64,000 nucleotides of DNA from assembly GCF_016907845.1 (NCBI RefSeq), contig NZ_JAFBCS010000001.1:1240001-1304000 (forward strand), in the 5' to 3' direction. The notes below the pieces were generated by a model, which worked only from the letters and a program-made list of their open reading frames with translations, was not told the DNA's origin and ran no database searches. The position numbers were made by a program, and so were the translations under genes. Of this stretch, positions 9,868-18,064 are shown piece after piece. Source of the DNA: Arcanobacterium pluranimalium. Lineage in GTDB: Bacteria > Actinomycetota > Actinomycetes > Actinomycetales > Actinomycetaceae. The first letter of the stretch is position 1. The number at the start of each line of letters is the position of its first letter.

Positions 9868-10860
9868 ATGACTTTGGAACTTCCTGTTTCAGCGGACTGT
9901 TTCATTGATGAGTCTCTTTCACCTGTTAAGGGTGAAATCATGGTTGAACGCCACGTGGCCACCGCTTGGATTGGGATTGATCTGTCAATGCTCGGCGCTA
10001 TGCCGAGTGAAATGCTCGATGAATATGGGCACGATGTTGCTGTTGATCATGTGAATTTTCCGCGACTCGCTTCGTCAGTGAAAGCAGCGCTGGAGGGTGG
10101 TTTAGATTTTGTCACGCTCAACCGGTCTTTTCATACGTCGTCTGATCAGCAACATGACCGGGCATTGGACGGTGTTAAGGCCGCTTCCAAGCTTCTCAAT
10201 ATAGCATCGGGTGGTATTTCTGTTGAGGTACCTCCACTGTTGAAGTTTGTGGAAGCTGGCACGCAAGCGCTGGCAGGGGAGTATGAGCGCTGTTCTTCGC
10301 TAGAATTACAGGTCAATGCAACGTCAGATTTTTCTGAGCTATCGAAGATGGCGCAAATTGCTCGAGACGCTGGCGTCAAGGTCACTGTTATCACTGCTGA
10401 TCCAGCTTTTGCACTCGGGCACGTCAAAGAGATTGCCGCTTTTGCTGATATTGTGCGGGTTAAGACTGCAGAGCCGTTGGCAGCGCAGAAACTGCGCACG
10501 CAGCTGCGTGATTATGCGGCAAAGAAGCAGCGGGAAATTTTGGTGTTTGTCGATGTTGGTATCGTCATTTCTGCATCGCGCCAGGCTGCGCAAGAACGCG
10601 CTGTGCTGATCGCTGATATCAACCACAAGCCACTTTTCGACGGCATTTCTTCAGTTACCGGAACCGTCTATGATGTGGCTGATGCTATCGAATCTTGGGT
10701 GGCAACTGGGGCAGCAGACGGTATCGTTTTTGTGCCTGCGTCTCTTCCTACCGATTTAGCTTCGGTTTTGCGAGGTGTGCTGCCGCTGATGAAAGAGCGC
10801 ACTAAAATCGACGATGAACTTCCAAAATTGAGTAATTTTCACACCTTTGATGGGCAATAG
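9868..10860 (+). CDS. LLM-class (luciferase-like) flavin monooxygenase homologue, divergent
   Basis: 330 residues. Resembles the bacterial luciferase-like (FMN/F420) alpha-beta barrel: an opening helix-strand segment ending LEGGLDFVTLNRSF, where active members usually have GFDFVTFDDSF, and a C-terminal ATGAADGIVFVPASLPTDL...VLPLMKER typical of the family end. The central SxGRAGWxxxxS region that binds flavin phosphate and the usual PTVxxTHTEPF strand are not recognisable, and the protein is shorter than the usual 350-400. It may have lost flavin binding or changed substrate. It lies 52 bp after proB on the same strand and ends at a palindromic terminator. The family call is moderate and no substrate can be named. 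Confidence 0.55.
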   Translation: MTLELPVSADCFIDESLSPVKGEIMVERHVATAWIGIDLSMLGAMPSEMLDEYGHDVAVDHVNFPRLASSVKAALEGGLDFVTLNRSFHTSSDQQHDRALDGVKAASKLLNIASGGISVEVPPLLKFVEAGTQALAGEYERCSSLELQVNATSDFSELSKMAQIARDAGVKVTVITADPAFALGHVKEIAAFADIVRVKTAEPLAAQKLRTQLRDYAAKKQREILVFVDVGIVISASRQAAQERAVLIADINHKPLFDGISSVTGTVYDVADAIESWVATGAADGIVFVPASLPTDLASVLRGVLPLMKERTKIDDELPKLSNFHTFDGQ

Positions 10861-10952
10861 AAATATGCATACAGCTTGAGAGAGCATTGTTTATCGCTTG
10901 AGGTGAGGCAAGCTTCGTGATTCTACGGTGTTCGATAGGTGCTGATTGTGCT

Positions 10953-10986
10953 GGTGGGCGGTAATGCGTACGCATTACCGCCCACC
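10953..10986. terminator. perfect 34-base palindrome between convergent genes
   Basis: A self-complementary sequence with half-site GGTGGGCGGTAATGCGT and no spacer lies between the rightward LLM-like gene and the leftward MFS gene. It probably acts as a bidirectional terminator; there is no strong T-run on either side. Confidence 0.6.
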
Positions 10987-11041
10987 GATCTCATACCATC
11001 CACAAACAAAGTTTTCTGGCCAGATTCAGATATTTCTGGCT

Positions 11042-12394
11042 TTAGAGCGATTCGCTGCTCTGACGCGTTGCAGTTTGAGTGCGGTAGCGCAGTCCCCATA
11101 CGAGCAAGGAGCCGATGAGAACAGCACCGATGATGAACCACAAGCCTGCAAGCTTATTGCCGGTTGATTCTTCAAGGTAACCCATGACGGTAGGGCCGAG
11201 GAAGCCTCCTGCCAATCCGCACATATTCATGAATGCCACGGCTGCAGCAGCAGTTGCTCCCGAGAAGCGCTGCTGAGGGAAAGTGAAGAGAATCGACTGG
11301 ATAACGAAGAGTTGCGAAGCTGCAATGAAGAAACCAATTACCGCGATCCAGATATTTGTTGACGTGAGCGCAGCAATCGTGAGTCCGACAGCTACAGTGA
11401 CGAATCCTGCCGATGCCATAAGCTTTGATTTCTTGAGGCCGACGGCGTAGCGCGGCAAGAACCATGAGCCGAGCGCTGCTGCAATCCACGGAATTGCGGT
11501 AATGAAGCCGACCGTAAGTGTGCTCATGTGTGCGTCGTAGGACTTGATCATGGTAGGCAGGAAGTAAGACAGCGAATATACAGCAATCTGATGCGTGAAA
11601 TATGCCAGTACAACGAGCCAAATGATCGGATCGGCTACAACTGGACCAAGCGAACGCAGATCGTTGTGCTGCGACTTTTCGCCGACGTCTTCGGATGCGA
11701 TGACTCGTTCGATAAGTGACTTATCGTCGTCGGTGAGCCATTTTGCTTCACGAGGTGAGTCGGGGAGCATCTTCCACACGAGGAGTGCGAGGATTACTGC
11801 TGGTGCGCCTTCAAGAATGAACATCCACTGCCATCCATGCAGGCCGCCAAGGCCATCCATTTGGAGGAGAAGACCAGCTAGCGGTGCGCCAACGATATTA
11901 GCGATTGAGACGCCAAGGAGGAAGATTCCGATAGCGCGCGGACGGAATTTCTGTGGGAACCAGTAAGAAATGTAGAGGATAATGCCTGGATATAGGCCTG
12001 CTTCCGCAGCGCCGAGGAGGACGCGCAGGACGTAGAACGAGGTGTCGTTCCACACGAGTGCCATGGCCATCGAAATAAGTCCCCAAGTCACCATGATTCG
12101 TGTGATCCAGAACCGTGCACCTACTTTGTGCATGATCAGGTTTGATGGAATTTCCAACACTGCGTAGCAAAGGAAGAAGAGTCCTGCGCCGAGGCCGTAA
12201 GCTCCTGCAGACAATCCGATATCAGCACCGAGTGCTTCTTTAGCCATACCGATATTGGTTCGATCGATGAAGCTGATGATGTACACGATCACGAGCAACG
12301 GCATCAGTTTGCCAAAGTTGGTTTTCGTGAGTTTTTCAATGCGGCTTGAGTCGCCACTTTGAATATCAGTCCTGTTAGGTACTGAATGGGTCAT
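11042..12394 (-). CDS. MFS transporter, anion:cation symporter family
   Basis: 450 residues with 12 predicted membrane helices. It matches the ACS branch of the major facilitator superfamily (hexuronate/phthalate/nicotinate/allantoate-type): ISFIDRTNIGMA in helix 1, LEIPSNLIMHKVG after helix 2, RVLLGAAEAGLYPGIILYISYWF in helices 4-5, and LPDSPREAKWL in the central loop. Likely imports an organic anion with H+ or Na+; the substrate cannot be told from the sequence, and no catabolic genes are adjacent. ATG 12394 is preceded by AGGAGATAG. A 12-base palindrome about 60 bp upstream suggests local regulation. Transcribed against its neighbours in a segment that splits proB from proA. Confidence 0.85.
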   Translation of the reverse strand: MTHSVPNRTDIQSGDSSRIEKLTKTNFGKLMPLLVIVYIISFIDRTNIGMAKEALGADIGLSAGAYGLGAGLFFLCYAVLEIPSNLIMHKVGARFWITRIMVTWGLISMAMALVWNDTSFYVLRVLLGAAEAGLYPGIILYISYWFPQKFRPRAIGIFLLGVSIANIVGAPLAGLLLQMDGLGGLHGWQWMFILEGAPAVILALLVWKMLPDSPREAKWLTDDDKSLIERVIASEDVGEKSQHNDLRSLGPVVADPIIWLVVLAYFTHQIAVYSLSYFLPTMIKSYDAHMSTLTVGFITAIPWIAAALGSWFLPRYAVGLKKSKLMASAGFVTVAVGLTIAALTSTNIWIAVIGFFIAASQLFVIQSILFTFPQQRFSGATAAAAVAFMNMCGLAGGFLGPTVMGYLEESTGNKLAGLWFIIGAVLIGSLLVWGLRYRTQTATRQSSESL

Positions 12395-12809
12395 ACCTAT
12401 CTCCTTGCGCTTATGAGTTCGAAATGTAGTTCAGAGTTACGGTTTTCGAACGTACAACGTTGTATTTCGTATGTGTTTATTCGTCTGTCGCAAAAACGTG
12501 GACTCGTCGTTGAGTATTGGAGCGTCACGTTTAAGTTGTGATCAGACTGTCAACAAGGAAGTGATTAAGCAATGTTAAGTTGATGAATTTTCAATTGAAT
12601 TGTTCGTGTGTCGTAAAGGGAAGAATTCTCAAAAGTCTATGATCAGGAAAAATGCGCGCATTTTGGATATTAAGGCCGTTACTTAACAGATGTCACGAAA
12701 TAGTATTCGAATAGGTGCAATGAGAGCTGTTAATAAGAATGCGTAATGTTGATACGCGGTGCATTTTGTTCGTGAATATCTCGCGCTGTTGATAAAAATG
12801 ATCCAAAGA
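12395..12809. other. AT-rich intergenic region upstream of the MFS gene
   Basis: About 415 bases with no coding sequence that I can support. It lies between the MFS start and the terminator of trxA. It is AT-rich compared with neighbouring genes and contains the palindrome TACAACGTTGTA (12453-12464). Nothing else stands out. Confidence 0.4.
12453..12464. promoter_or_regulatory. palindromic operator candidate for the MFS gene
   Basis: TACAACGTTGTA is a perfect 12-base palindrome 59 bp upstream of the MFS start codon, within likely promoter DNA. The CG-centred form is like LacI/GntR-type operators. No regulator gene is adjacent. Confidence 0.35.
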
Positions 12810-12843
12810 CTGGTGGGGACGCCACGAAAAGCGTCCCCACCAG
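12810..12843 (-). terminator. terminator of trxA
   Basis: A perfect 13-bp stem (CTGGTGGGGACGC / GCGTCCCCACCAG) with an 8-base loop lies 32 bp beyond the trxA stop. On the minus strand it is followed by TCTTTGGATCATTTTT. Confidence 0.75.
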
Positions 12844-12875
12844 GATTGATTCAGGAAAATTAGTTCTTATCTTGC

Positions 12876-13235
12876 TCACTGCTCATTTTGTGCAATTTGC
12901 TTGCGAACTTCGTCCATATCCAAATTTTGTGCCTGTTCAATTAGGTCATCAAGTGCGTTCTTGTCGAGTGCACCAGCGCCTTCGTAAATGCGAATGCCGT
13001 CCCGGAAAACCATCAGAGTTGGGATTGACATGATGTTGAAAGCCTGAGCGAGATCGGCTTGAGCTTCCGTATCTACCTTGCCAAATTTAATATCAGGATG
13101 ACGCTCCGAAGCATCTTCAAAGATTGGTCCAAACTGCCGGCACGGACCACACCATGCTGCCCAAAAGTCCAGAAGCACGGTGCCTTCTTCAACTGTTTGT
13201 GCAAAATTCTCACTTGTAACTTCCAGCGTAGCCAT
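12876..13235 (-). CDS. trxA: thioredoxin
   Basis: Small cytoplasmic dithiol reductant, 119 residues from ATG 13235 (MATLEVTSENF), chosen for the AAAGGAAG site just upstream. The frame is open to 13286, but the extra 17 residues do not fit thioredoxins. The active site WCGPC sits in DFWAAWCGPCRQFGP, the cis-Pro in MSIPTLMVF. The sequence continues about 10 residues past the usual end. It has its own terminator and no thioredoxin reductase beside it. Monocistronic, divergent from proA. Confidence 0.95.
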   Translation of the reverse strand: MATLEVTSENFAQTVEEGTVLLDFWAAWCGPCRQFGPIFEDASERHPDIKFGKVDTEAQADLAQAFNIMSIPTLMVFRDGIRIYEGAGALDKNALDDLIEQAQNLDMDEVRKQIAQNEQ

Positions 13236-13332
13236 AGCTTCCTTTCGTAGACGTATCAAAGGCGAATCCTTCGTTACCTTTATCATGAGTTAAAACGCAC
13301 AGATAATTCATGTATTCCACTAAAATTGAGCT

Positions 13333-14631
13333 ATGGAAGAAATCACCTCCCAAGCTGATCACATCTTGCCAGTTGATGGACAAGTTAGAGATATCGCTTC
13401 TCGTGCGAAGTCGGCCTCTTTTGCGGCGCGGTCAATGTCAACCGAAGCGAAGAACACGTTACTCGCCCAAATTGCACATCAGCTGCTTGTAGATGCTCCG
13501 CTTATCGAAGAAGCTAATGCTCGCGATATGCTCGCTGGTCGTGAGCAAGGTATGAGTGAGGGACTCCTTGATCGCCTTTACCTCGATCAACGCCGAATCG
13601 AATCAATCGCACAATCGGTGCGAGATGTTATAAAACTCCCTGATCCGGTCGGTGAGATCCTCAGTGAAACGACGTTGCCAAATGGACTTGCTCTCACCTG
13701 CAAACGTGTGGCGATCGGCGTCGTCGGAATGATTTATGAAGCTCGCCCAAACGTGACTGTGGACGCAGCTGTACTTGCACTCAAATCTGGAAACGCCGTC
13801 GTCTTGCGCGGAGGTAGCGCAGCTATACACACTAATGAAGCGCTCGTGGCTTCGATGAAAACGGCAATTCGCAGTGGTGGCGGGGATCCGGATTTGGTCA
13901 ACACGATTGACGAATTTGGACGCGAGGGAGCAACTGCCCTCATGCGAGCCCGTGGACTGGTAGATCTGATCATTCCGCGTGGGGGAGCTGGACTTATCAA
14001 AACAGTAATCGAAACGGCGACGGTGCCAGTTATTGAAACCGGTGTCGGGAACTGTCATATTTACGTAGACAAATATGCTGACCTCAATAAAGCCGTGGCA
14101 ATCGTTGAAAATGCGAAATTGAGTCGAGTGGGCGTGTGCAATGCGGCCGAAAAATTACTGGTTCACGCCGACGTCGCACAAGCCTTTTTGCCGCGTATCT
14201 ATGACGTATTTGCCAAAAATTACGTTACGGTTCACGCTGACGTCGAAGCGGTGCGTTTGGCTCCAAAGTCGCTGAAGCTTATCCCAGCTTGCGCCCGCGA
14301 TTGGGACACTGAGTATCTTGCTAAAGAGATCGCTGTGCGTATTGTGGGCAACGTTGAAGAAGCTATCGAACATATTCGGACATATTCCACGGGGCATACT
14401 GAGGCGATCATCTCCCAAGATGAGAAAGTTATTGAGCGGTTCGTCAATAATGTGGACTCGGCAGCAGTGATGATTAATGCTTCGACTCGATTTACCGACG
14501 GCGGGCAGTTCGGTTTTGGAGCGGAGATCGGTATTTCCACGCAAAAATTGCATGTGCGTGGGCCGATGGGACTCACGGCGCTCACAAGCACAATGTGGAT
14601 CGTGACAGGGGATGGGCATGTCCGAGATTAG
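13333..14631 (+). CDS. proA: glutamate-5-semialdehyde dehydrogenase (gamma-glutamyl phosphate reductase)
   Basis: Second step of proline synthesis, NADPH-dependent reduction of gamma-glutamyl phosphate. 432 residues with the aldehyde-dehydrogenase fold: [32 protein letters not shown], the catalytic Cys in [13 protein letters not shown], and the C-terminal [21 protein letters not shown]. The 3' end overlaps the start of nadD by about 20 bases, so it is translationally coupled to the NAD gene. Separated from proB by three foreign-looking genes. Confidence 0.97.
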   Translation: MEEITSQADHILPVDGQVRDIASRAKSASFAARSMSTEAKNTLLAQIAHQLLVDAPLIEEANARDMLAGREQGMSEGLLDRLYLDQRRIESIAQSVRDVIKLPDPVGEILSETTLPNGLALTCKRVAIGVVGMIYEARPNVTVDAAVLALKSGNAVVLRGGSAAIHTNEALVASMKTAIRSGGGDPDLVNTIDEFGREGATALMRARGLVDLIIPRGGAGLIKTVIETATVPVIETGVGNCHIYVDKYADLNKAVAIVENAKLSRVGVCNAAEKLLVHADVAQAFLPRIYDVFAKNYVTVHADVEAVRLAPKSLKLIPACARDWDTEYLAKEIAVRIVGNVEEAIEHIRTYSTGHTEAIISQDEKVIERFVNNVDSAAVMINASTRFTDGGQFGFGAEIGISTQKLHVRGPMGLTALTSTMWIVTGDGHVRD

Positions 14632-15334
14632 CGATGGAATCAACACGGTGGATCATCCGCGGCGTCGGATTGGCATTATGGGCGGCACATTCGACCCGAT
14701 CCATCATGGTCACTTAGTGGCGGCGTCCGAAGTACAACATCATTTTGACCTCGATGAAGTGGTGTTCGTGCCCACTGGTGAGCAGCCTTTCAAAAAAGAC
14801 CGGCGAGTGACGGTTGCTGAACACAGGTATCTTATGACCGTTATCGCCACTGCGAACAATCCTCGCTTTTCGGTGTCGCGGGTAGATATTGACCGTGGGG
14901 GCACTACGTACACAATCGATACGCTGCGCGATTTGAAAAAAGCCTACCCTGATGCTGAGCTGTTTTTCATCACTGGTGCTGATGTGCTTCCTCAGATCCT
15001 GCGTTGGAAGGATCAAGACGAATTGTGGAATCTGGCTCACTTTGTAGGGGTAAATCGGCCAGGTCATGAACTGGATACGTCCGGACTTCCACAAAATGGA
15101 ATCACTTTATTGGAGGTTCCGGCGATGGCTATTTCTTCAACAGATATTCGAAATCGCGCCGGATCAGCAGGCCCGGTGTGGTATTTGGTGCCAGATGGGG
15201 TAGTTCAGCACATAAACAAGTATCATTTATATAAAGAGGATCAGGCTACTACAACAGCTCTGGTTCGTGAGCAAGATACTGATGTTGACAACGATGAGAT
15301 TCGCGGTGAGGGAACTGGGAAGGAACTGGTATGA
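14612..15334 (+). CDS. nadD: nicotinate-mononucleotide adenylyltransferase
   Basis: Makes nicotinate adenine dinucleotide from NaMN and ATP in NAD synthesis. About 240 residues. Nucleotidyltransferase signatures are [12 protein letters not shown] near residue 24 and SSTDIR near 177, with the family's FIxGxD as FFITGADVL. The start is either ATG 14612 or ATG 14618, both inside the end of proA. A tail of about 25 residues rich in Asp/Glu ([12 protein letters not shown]...) goes beyond the enzyme fold. Its TGA overlaps the ATG of the next gene (ATGA). Confidence 0.95.
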   Translation: MGMSEISDGINTVDHPRRRIGIMGGTFDPIHHGHLVAASEVQHHFDLDEVVFVPTGEQPFKKDRRVTVAEHRYLMTVIATANNPRFSVSRVDIDRGGTTYTIDTLRDLKKAYPDAELFFITGADVLPQILRWKDQDELWNLAHFVGVNRPGHELDTSGLPQNGITLLEVPAMAISSTDIRNRAGSAGPVWYLVPDGVVQHINKYHLYKEDQATTTALVREQDTDVDNDEIRGEGTGKELV

Positions 15335-16413
15335 GTGAGACTCCACGTTTGAGTCGAAAAGAGCTGCGTGAGCTGGGGAAACTAACAGCGCGTGAAAGTG
15401 ACTCGCCCTCGCTGAGCGAAACAGCTGAGCTGCGACTCCGGCGTCCCTCACGTAAAGAGCTGCGAGAGGCTGAGCGTAGCAACGCTACTGCAGAGCAGAC
15501 GATTATGAAAGAGTTTGCTGCTCGTAGCGCTGGGGTAAAAAGTGCTGAATCCAGCGACGAAGCTGTGGTTAAGTCGCCAACATCACATGCTAAAGCCAAG
15601 ACAGATGATGCACGCAGTGAGACTGATAAGAATCAGGCTAAGAGTCCAGTTCCGTCTCCAAGTCCTGTGCAGCGTGTTTCAATTGCGCAGCATGAAGCCT
15701 TGAGTGAGAAGAGTGCCTCGAGTGCTCTGAGTGCTGAATCAGCATCGCGTGTTGCGAATTCTGTGGCGGATGAGCCAAAAAAGGTTTCGACGTCTGACCA
15801 GCCTATCCGCACTTCCGTTTTCAACCGTTTTGATAACGACGACGAGCCAAAGCAGCCGCGGTCGTTGCGTGAACGTTTGCTTGAGCGCACTCGTCGTGAC
15901 AGTGAGGTTATCTCGGTTACGGATAGCAAAGTAGATGCGGCGTCGCCGGCAGATGCGGTGGCTGCAGCAGACTTGGTGTCGCCAGTTGATGCTGCACCTG
16001 CCGATGAAAAGGCCGAAGAAGTTTCGCCTGCCGTTGCTCAAGACTCAGAAGACGCAGCACCGCAGCAGAGTGTGACCTCCGTGCCGGATACGACAGAGGA
16101 AGAGTCTGCAGTTCTCAGTAAAGATGATGCAGTTAGTGGCGAGTCTCTTGCGATCAAGAGCGAGACCAGTGCAGAAAGTGAAGCCGTTATTGAGCCTGAG
16201 GCTTCACAAAAAGCCGAAGTTACTGAAGCTGTTGAGGAAGAATCGCTGGTGTATGAAGAAAGCGGGAAGCGCAACTGGATTGGGTTGCTCCTGCTTATCG
16301 CAATAGGTGCACTCGTGGGATACCTCGTCGGCTCGTGGGTATCGACGTCGTTCCTGTCCATGGGCACGGAAACGCAAGCGATCGTCGTCGGCACTACCGT
16401 TTTTCAACTTTGA
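15331..16413 (+). CDS. low-complexity protein with one C-terminal membrane helix, function unknown
   Basis: 360 residues, not recognised. It begins with two copies of a basic motif ([12 protein letters not shown] and [12 protein letters not shown]), continues with about 280 residues rich in Ser, Ala, Glu, Asp and Val that should be disordered, and ends in one hydrophobic helix (about residues 314-336, [20 protein letters not shown]) with a 23-residue tail. It starts in an ATGA overlap with nadD and is followed after 37 bp by rsfS. A membrane-tethered protein of similar kind often sits between nadD and rsfS in actinobacteria, but conservation here seems to be of position and motif, not of sequence. 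Confidence 0.8.
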   Translation: MSETPRLSRKELRELGKLTARESDSPSLSETAELRLRRPSRKELREAERSNATAEQTIMKEFAARSAGVKSAESSDEAVVKSPTSHAKAKTDDARSETDKNQAKSPVPSPSPVQRVSIAQHEALSEKSASSALSAESASRVANSVADEPKKVSTSDQPIRTSVFNRFDNDDEPKQPRSLRERLLERTRRDSEVISVTDSKVDAASPADAVAAADLVSPVDAAPADEKAEEVSPAVAQDSEDAAPQQSVTSVPDTTEEESAVLSKDDAVSGESLAIKSETSAESEAVIEPEASQKAEVTEAVEEESLVYEESGKRNWIGLLLLIAIGALVGYLVGSWVSTSFLSMGTETQAIVVGTTVFQL

Positions 16414-16450
16414 GAAAACTTAAGAAATACCCCTGCTACGAAAGGCAATT

Positions 16451-16885
16451 GTGAGCGCTTCTGCTACCTCTATCGACATGACCATTGTGGCTGCACGTGC
16501 TGCTGCAGAATTGAAAGCTACCTCAATCACCGCTATTGACGTCTCGGAACGGCTCGTGCTTACTGACGCATTTTTGGTTGTGTCTGGTTCTTCAGAACGG
16601 CAGGTGCGAGCAATCGTTGATACTGTTGAAGAAGCTGTTGAAAAAGCGGGTCATGACCGCTTGCGCAGAGAAGGTCTTGATGGGGAAGCCCATTGGGTGC
16701 TGCTCGATTTCGGCGACCTCATGGTGCATGTGCAGCAAGACGAGGATCGTGAGTTCTATGCTCTTGAGAAACTGTGGGGCGATTGTCCAGAAATAGAATT
16801 GCCTGCTGATATCGTGGCTGATCCTGAATATCAGGAATCTTCGATGTCGCAGTATTTTGATTTTTCGGATTTGGGTACTGAGTAA
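16451..16885 (+). CDS. rsfS: ribosome silencing factor RsfS
   Basis: Binds L14 and blocks subunit joining when nutrients are short. 144 residues from GTG 16451, with AAAGG just upstream. The family core is clear: DVSERLVLTDAFLVVSGSSERQV near residues 29-51, then EGLDGEAHWVLLDFGDLMVHV and FYALEKLWGDC. About 20 residues trail the fold. It stands in the usual nadD-X-rsfS-phosphatase order. Confidence 0.96.
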   Translation: MSASATSIDMTIVAARAAAELKATSITAIDVSERLVLTDAFLVVSGSSERQVRAIVDTVEEAVEKAGHDRLRREGLDGEAHWVLLDFGDLMVHVQQDEDREFYALEKLWGDCPEIELPADIVADPEYQESSMSQYFDFSDLGTE

Positions 16886-16894
16886 GGAAAATTT

Positions 16895-17542
16895 GTGCCG
16901 GTACAGCAGATTGTATTTTGGCGTCACGGTCAAACAGATTTGAATCTTCAAGGAAGAATTCAAGGCTCTTCAGATATTCCGTTAAATGAAAAAGGACGGT
17001 CACAGGCGCAGACGGTGGCGCCGGAGTTAGCGAAGTTAAATCCAGATAAGATTTACGTCTCTGATTTGGGGCGTGCGCGAGAGACTGCGCAGTTTCTCAG
17101 TGATTTAACAGGGATAATTCCGCAGGTGACACCACAATTGCGCGAGCGGTGCTACGGTGTGTGGGAGGGGCTAACCTCTGACGAAATTCGCGATAAATGG
17201 CCACAGCAGTGGCAGCAGTGGCGTTCAGGCCATGAGCCGCAGGATGTGGGAGTTGAAACTCGCGAACACTGCGGTATACGAGTAAAAGAGCTCGTTGAGG
17301 ACGCTGTGCGTGACGCTGCTGATGGGCAGACGTTGATATTCGTTGCTCATGGTGGCTCGATCGTCAATGGAATCATGGCCTTGCTGGGGATGAATCCGAG
17401 TGTATGGGCTGGTATTCAGGGCCTTGACAACTGCCGGTGGGCGGTTTTGAAACCGCGAGAAGGGGCAAATCCTCCGTGGCGATTGTGCTCGTATAATTTA
17501 AGCGAGATGGCCAGCGACGAATTGGAAAACGTCTGGCGCTGA
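16895..17542 (+). CDS. histidine phosphatase (phosphoglycerate-mutase-like) family protein
   Basis: 215 residues, GTG start at 16895 with TAAGGA upstream, nine bases after rsfS. The histidine-phosphatase signature RHGQT is near the N-terminus (FWRHGQTDLN), with SDLGRARETA, RERCYGVWEG and the second catalytic His in VAHGGSI. The family includes cofactor-dependent phosphoglycerate mutases and many broad phosphatases. Position after rsfS is common in actinobacteria, where it is usually a phosphatase of unknown substrate rather than the glycolytic enzyme. A stem-loop terminator follows. Confidence 0.88.
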   Translation: MPVQQIVFWRHGQTDLNLQGRIQGSSDIPLNEKGRSQAQTVAPELAKLNPDKIYVSDLGRARETAQFLSDLTGIIPQVTPQLRERCYGVWEGLTSDEIRDKWPQQWQQWRSGHEPQDVGVETREHCGIRVKELVEDAVRDAADGQTLIFVAHGGSIVNGIMALLGMNPSVWAGIQGLDNCRWAVLKPREGANPPWRLCSYNLSEMASDELENVWR

Positions 17543-17577
17543 CGGCTGCTGGCTTCGCAGATGCCAGATTGGCTGAT

Positions 17578-17614
17578 GCTCACGTGGTATGCTGCGCAAA
17601 CCACGTGAGCTGTT
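17578..17614 (+). terminator. terminator after the rsfS operon
   Basis: A perfect 11-bp stem (GCTCACGTGGT / ACCACGTGAGC) with an 11-base loop is followed by TGTTT. It closes the proA-nadD-rsfS-phosphatase transcription unit ahead of the tRNA. Confidence 0.7.
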
Positions 17615-17639
17615 TCACCACATAACCTATAGCGAGAAA

Positions 17640-17669
17640 TTGGCAATTCCTGGATTAGCTGAGTAATAT
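17640..17669 (+). promoter_or_regulatory. promoter of tRNA-Ala
   Basis: TTGGCA (17640-17645) and TAATAT (17664-17669) with an 18-base spacer put the transcription start about seven bases before the tRNA. Confidence 0.6.
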
Positions 17670-17682
17670 TAATCAAGTCCGC

Positions 17683-17758
17683 GGGGCATTGGCGCAGTTG
17701 GTAGCGCGCTTCCATGGCATGGAAGAGGTCAGGGGTTCGAATCCCCTATGCTCCACCA
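17683..17758 (+). tRNA. tRNA-Ala (anticodon GGC)
   Basis: A 76-base cloverleaf: acceptor GGGGCAT/ATGCTCC (with one G-T pair), D arm GCGC...GCGC, anticodon arm CTTCC-ATGGCAT-GGAAG with GGC in the loop, variable AGGTC, T arm AGGGG-TTCGAAT-CCCCT, and encoded CCA. It reads the GCC/GCT Ala codons. It has its own promoter and terminator. Confidence 0.97.
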
Positions 17759-17761
17759 AAT

Positions 17762-17803
17762 CGAGGGGTCTGAATGATTACGGTCATTCAGACCCCTCGT
17801 TTC
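17762..17803 (+). terminator. terminator of tRNA-Ala
   Basis: A perfect 16-bp stem (CGAGGGGTCTGAATGA / TCATTCAGACCCCTCG) with a 6-base loop and a short T-run begins four bases after the CCA end. Confidence 0.85.
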
Positions 17804-17856
17804 GCGTATTGTGCCGGTTTGGGTGGGCGCCTTACCCGCAGCCAAATGCGAGCCTA

Positions 17857-17942
17857 CCGTCCAGCCCGTGCCTGTAGCACAAACACACCGTCCAACCTGC
17901 ACCCGTAGCACAAGCACGCCGTCCAGCCCGCGTCTGCGAACC
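17857..17942. repeat. 31-bp imperfect tandem repeat, about 2.8 copies
   Basis: Units begin at 17857, 17888 and 17919, each opening CCGTCCA(G/A)CC and the first two containing GTAGCACAA(A/G)CAC. The region is GC-richer than its surroundings, lies between the tRNA terminator and the next gene, and has no supported coding sequence (the frames through it do not resemble proteins). It is not a CRISPR array, because there are no unique spacers. Confidence 0.6.
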
Positions 17943-18064
17943 AGCATCCGCGCATCCGCACACCAAACACGCAGCCAGCGCCATGAATGTGATTTGTTAA
18001 GCGAATAGGTAAACACGGCAGGTCATGATTGTAGTTGAGAATAGAATTATGGCACTCTAGGAGA

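Noticed and set aside
17857-17942. CRISPR-like repeats
   Set aside because: The 31-bp units are adjacent, with no unique spacers and no cas genes.
17729-18016. 95-residue minus-strand frame next to tRNA-Ala
   Set aside because: Runs through tRNA 3' sequence, a terminator and the 31-bp repeat; no protein-like composition.
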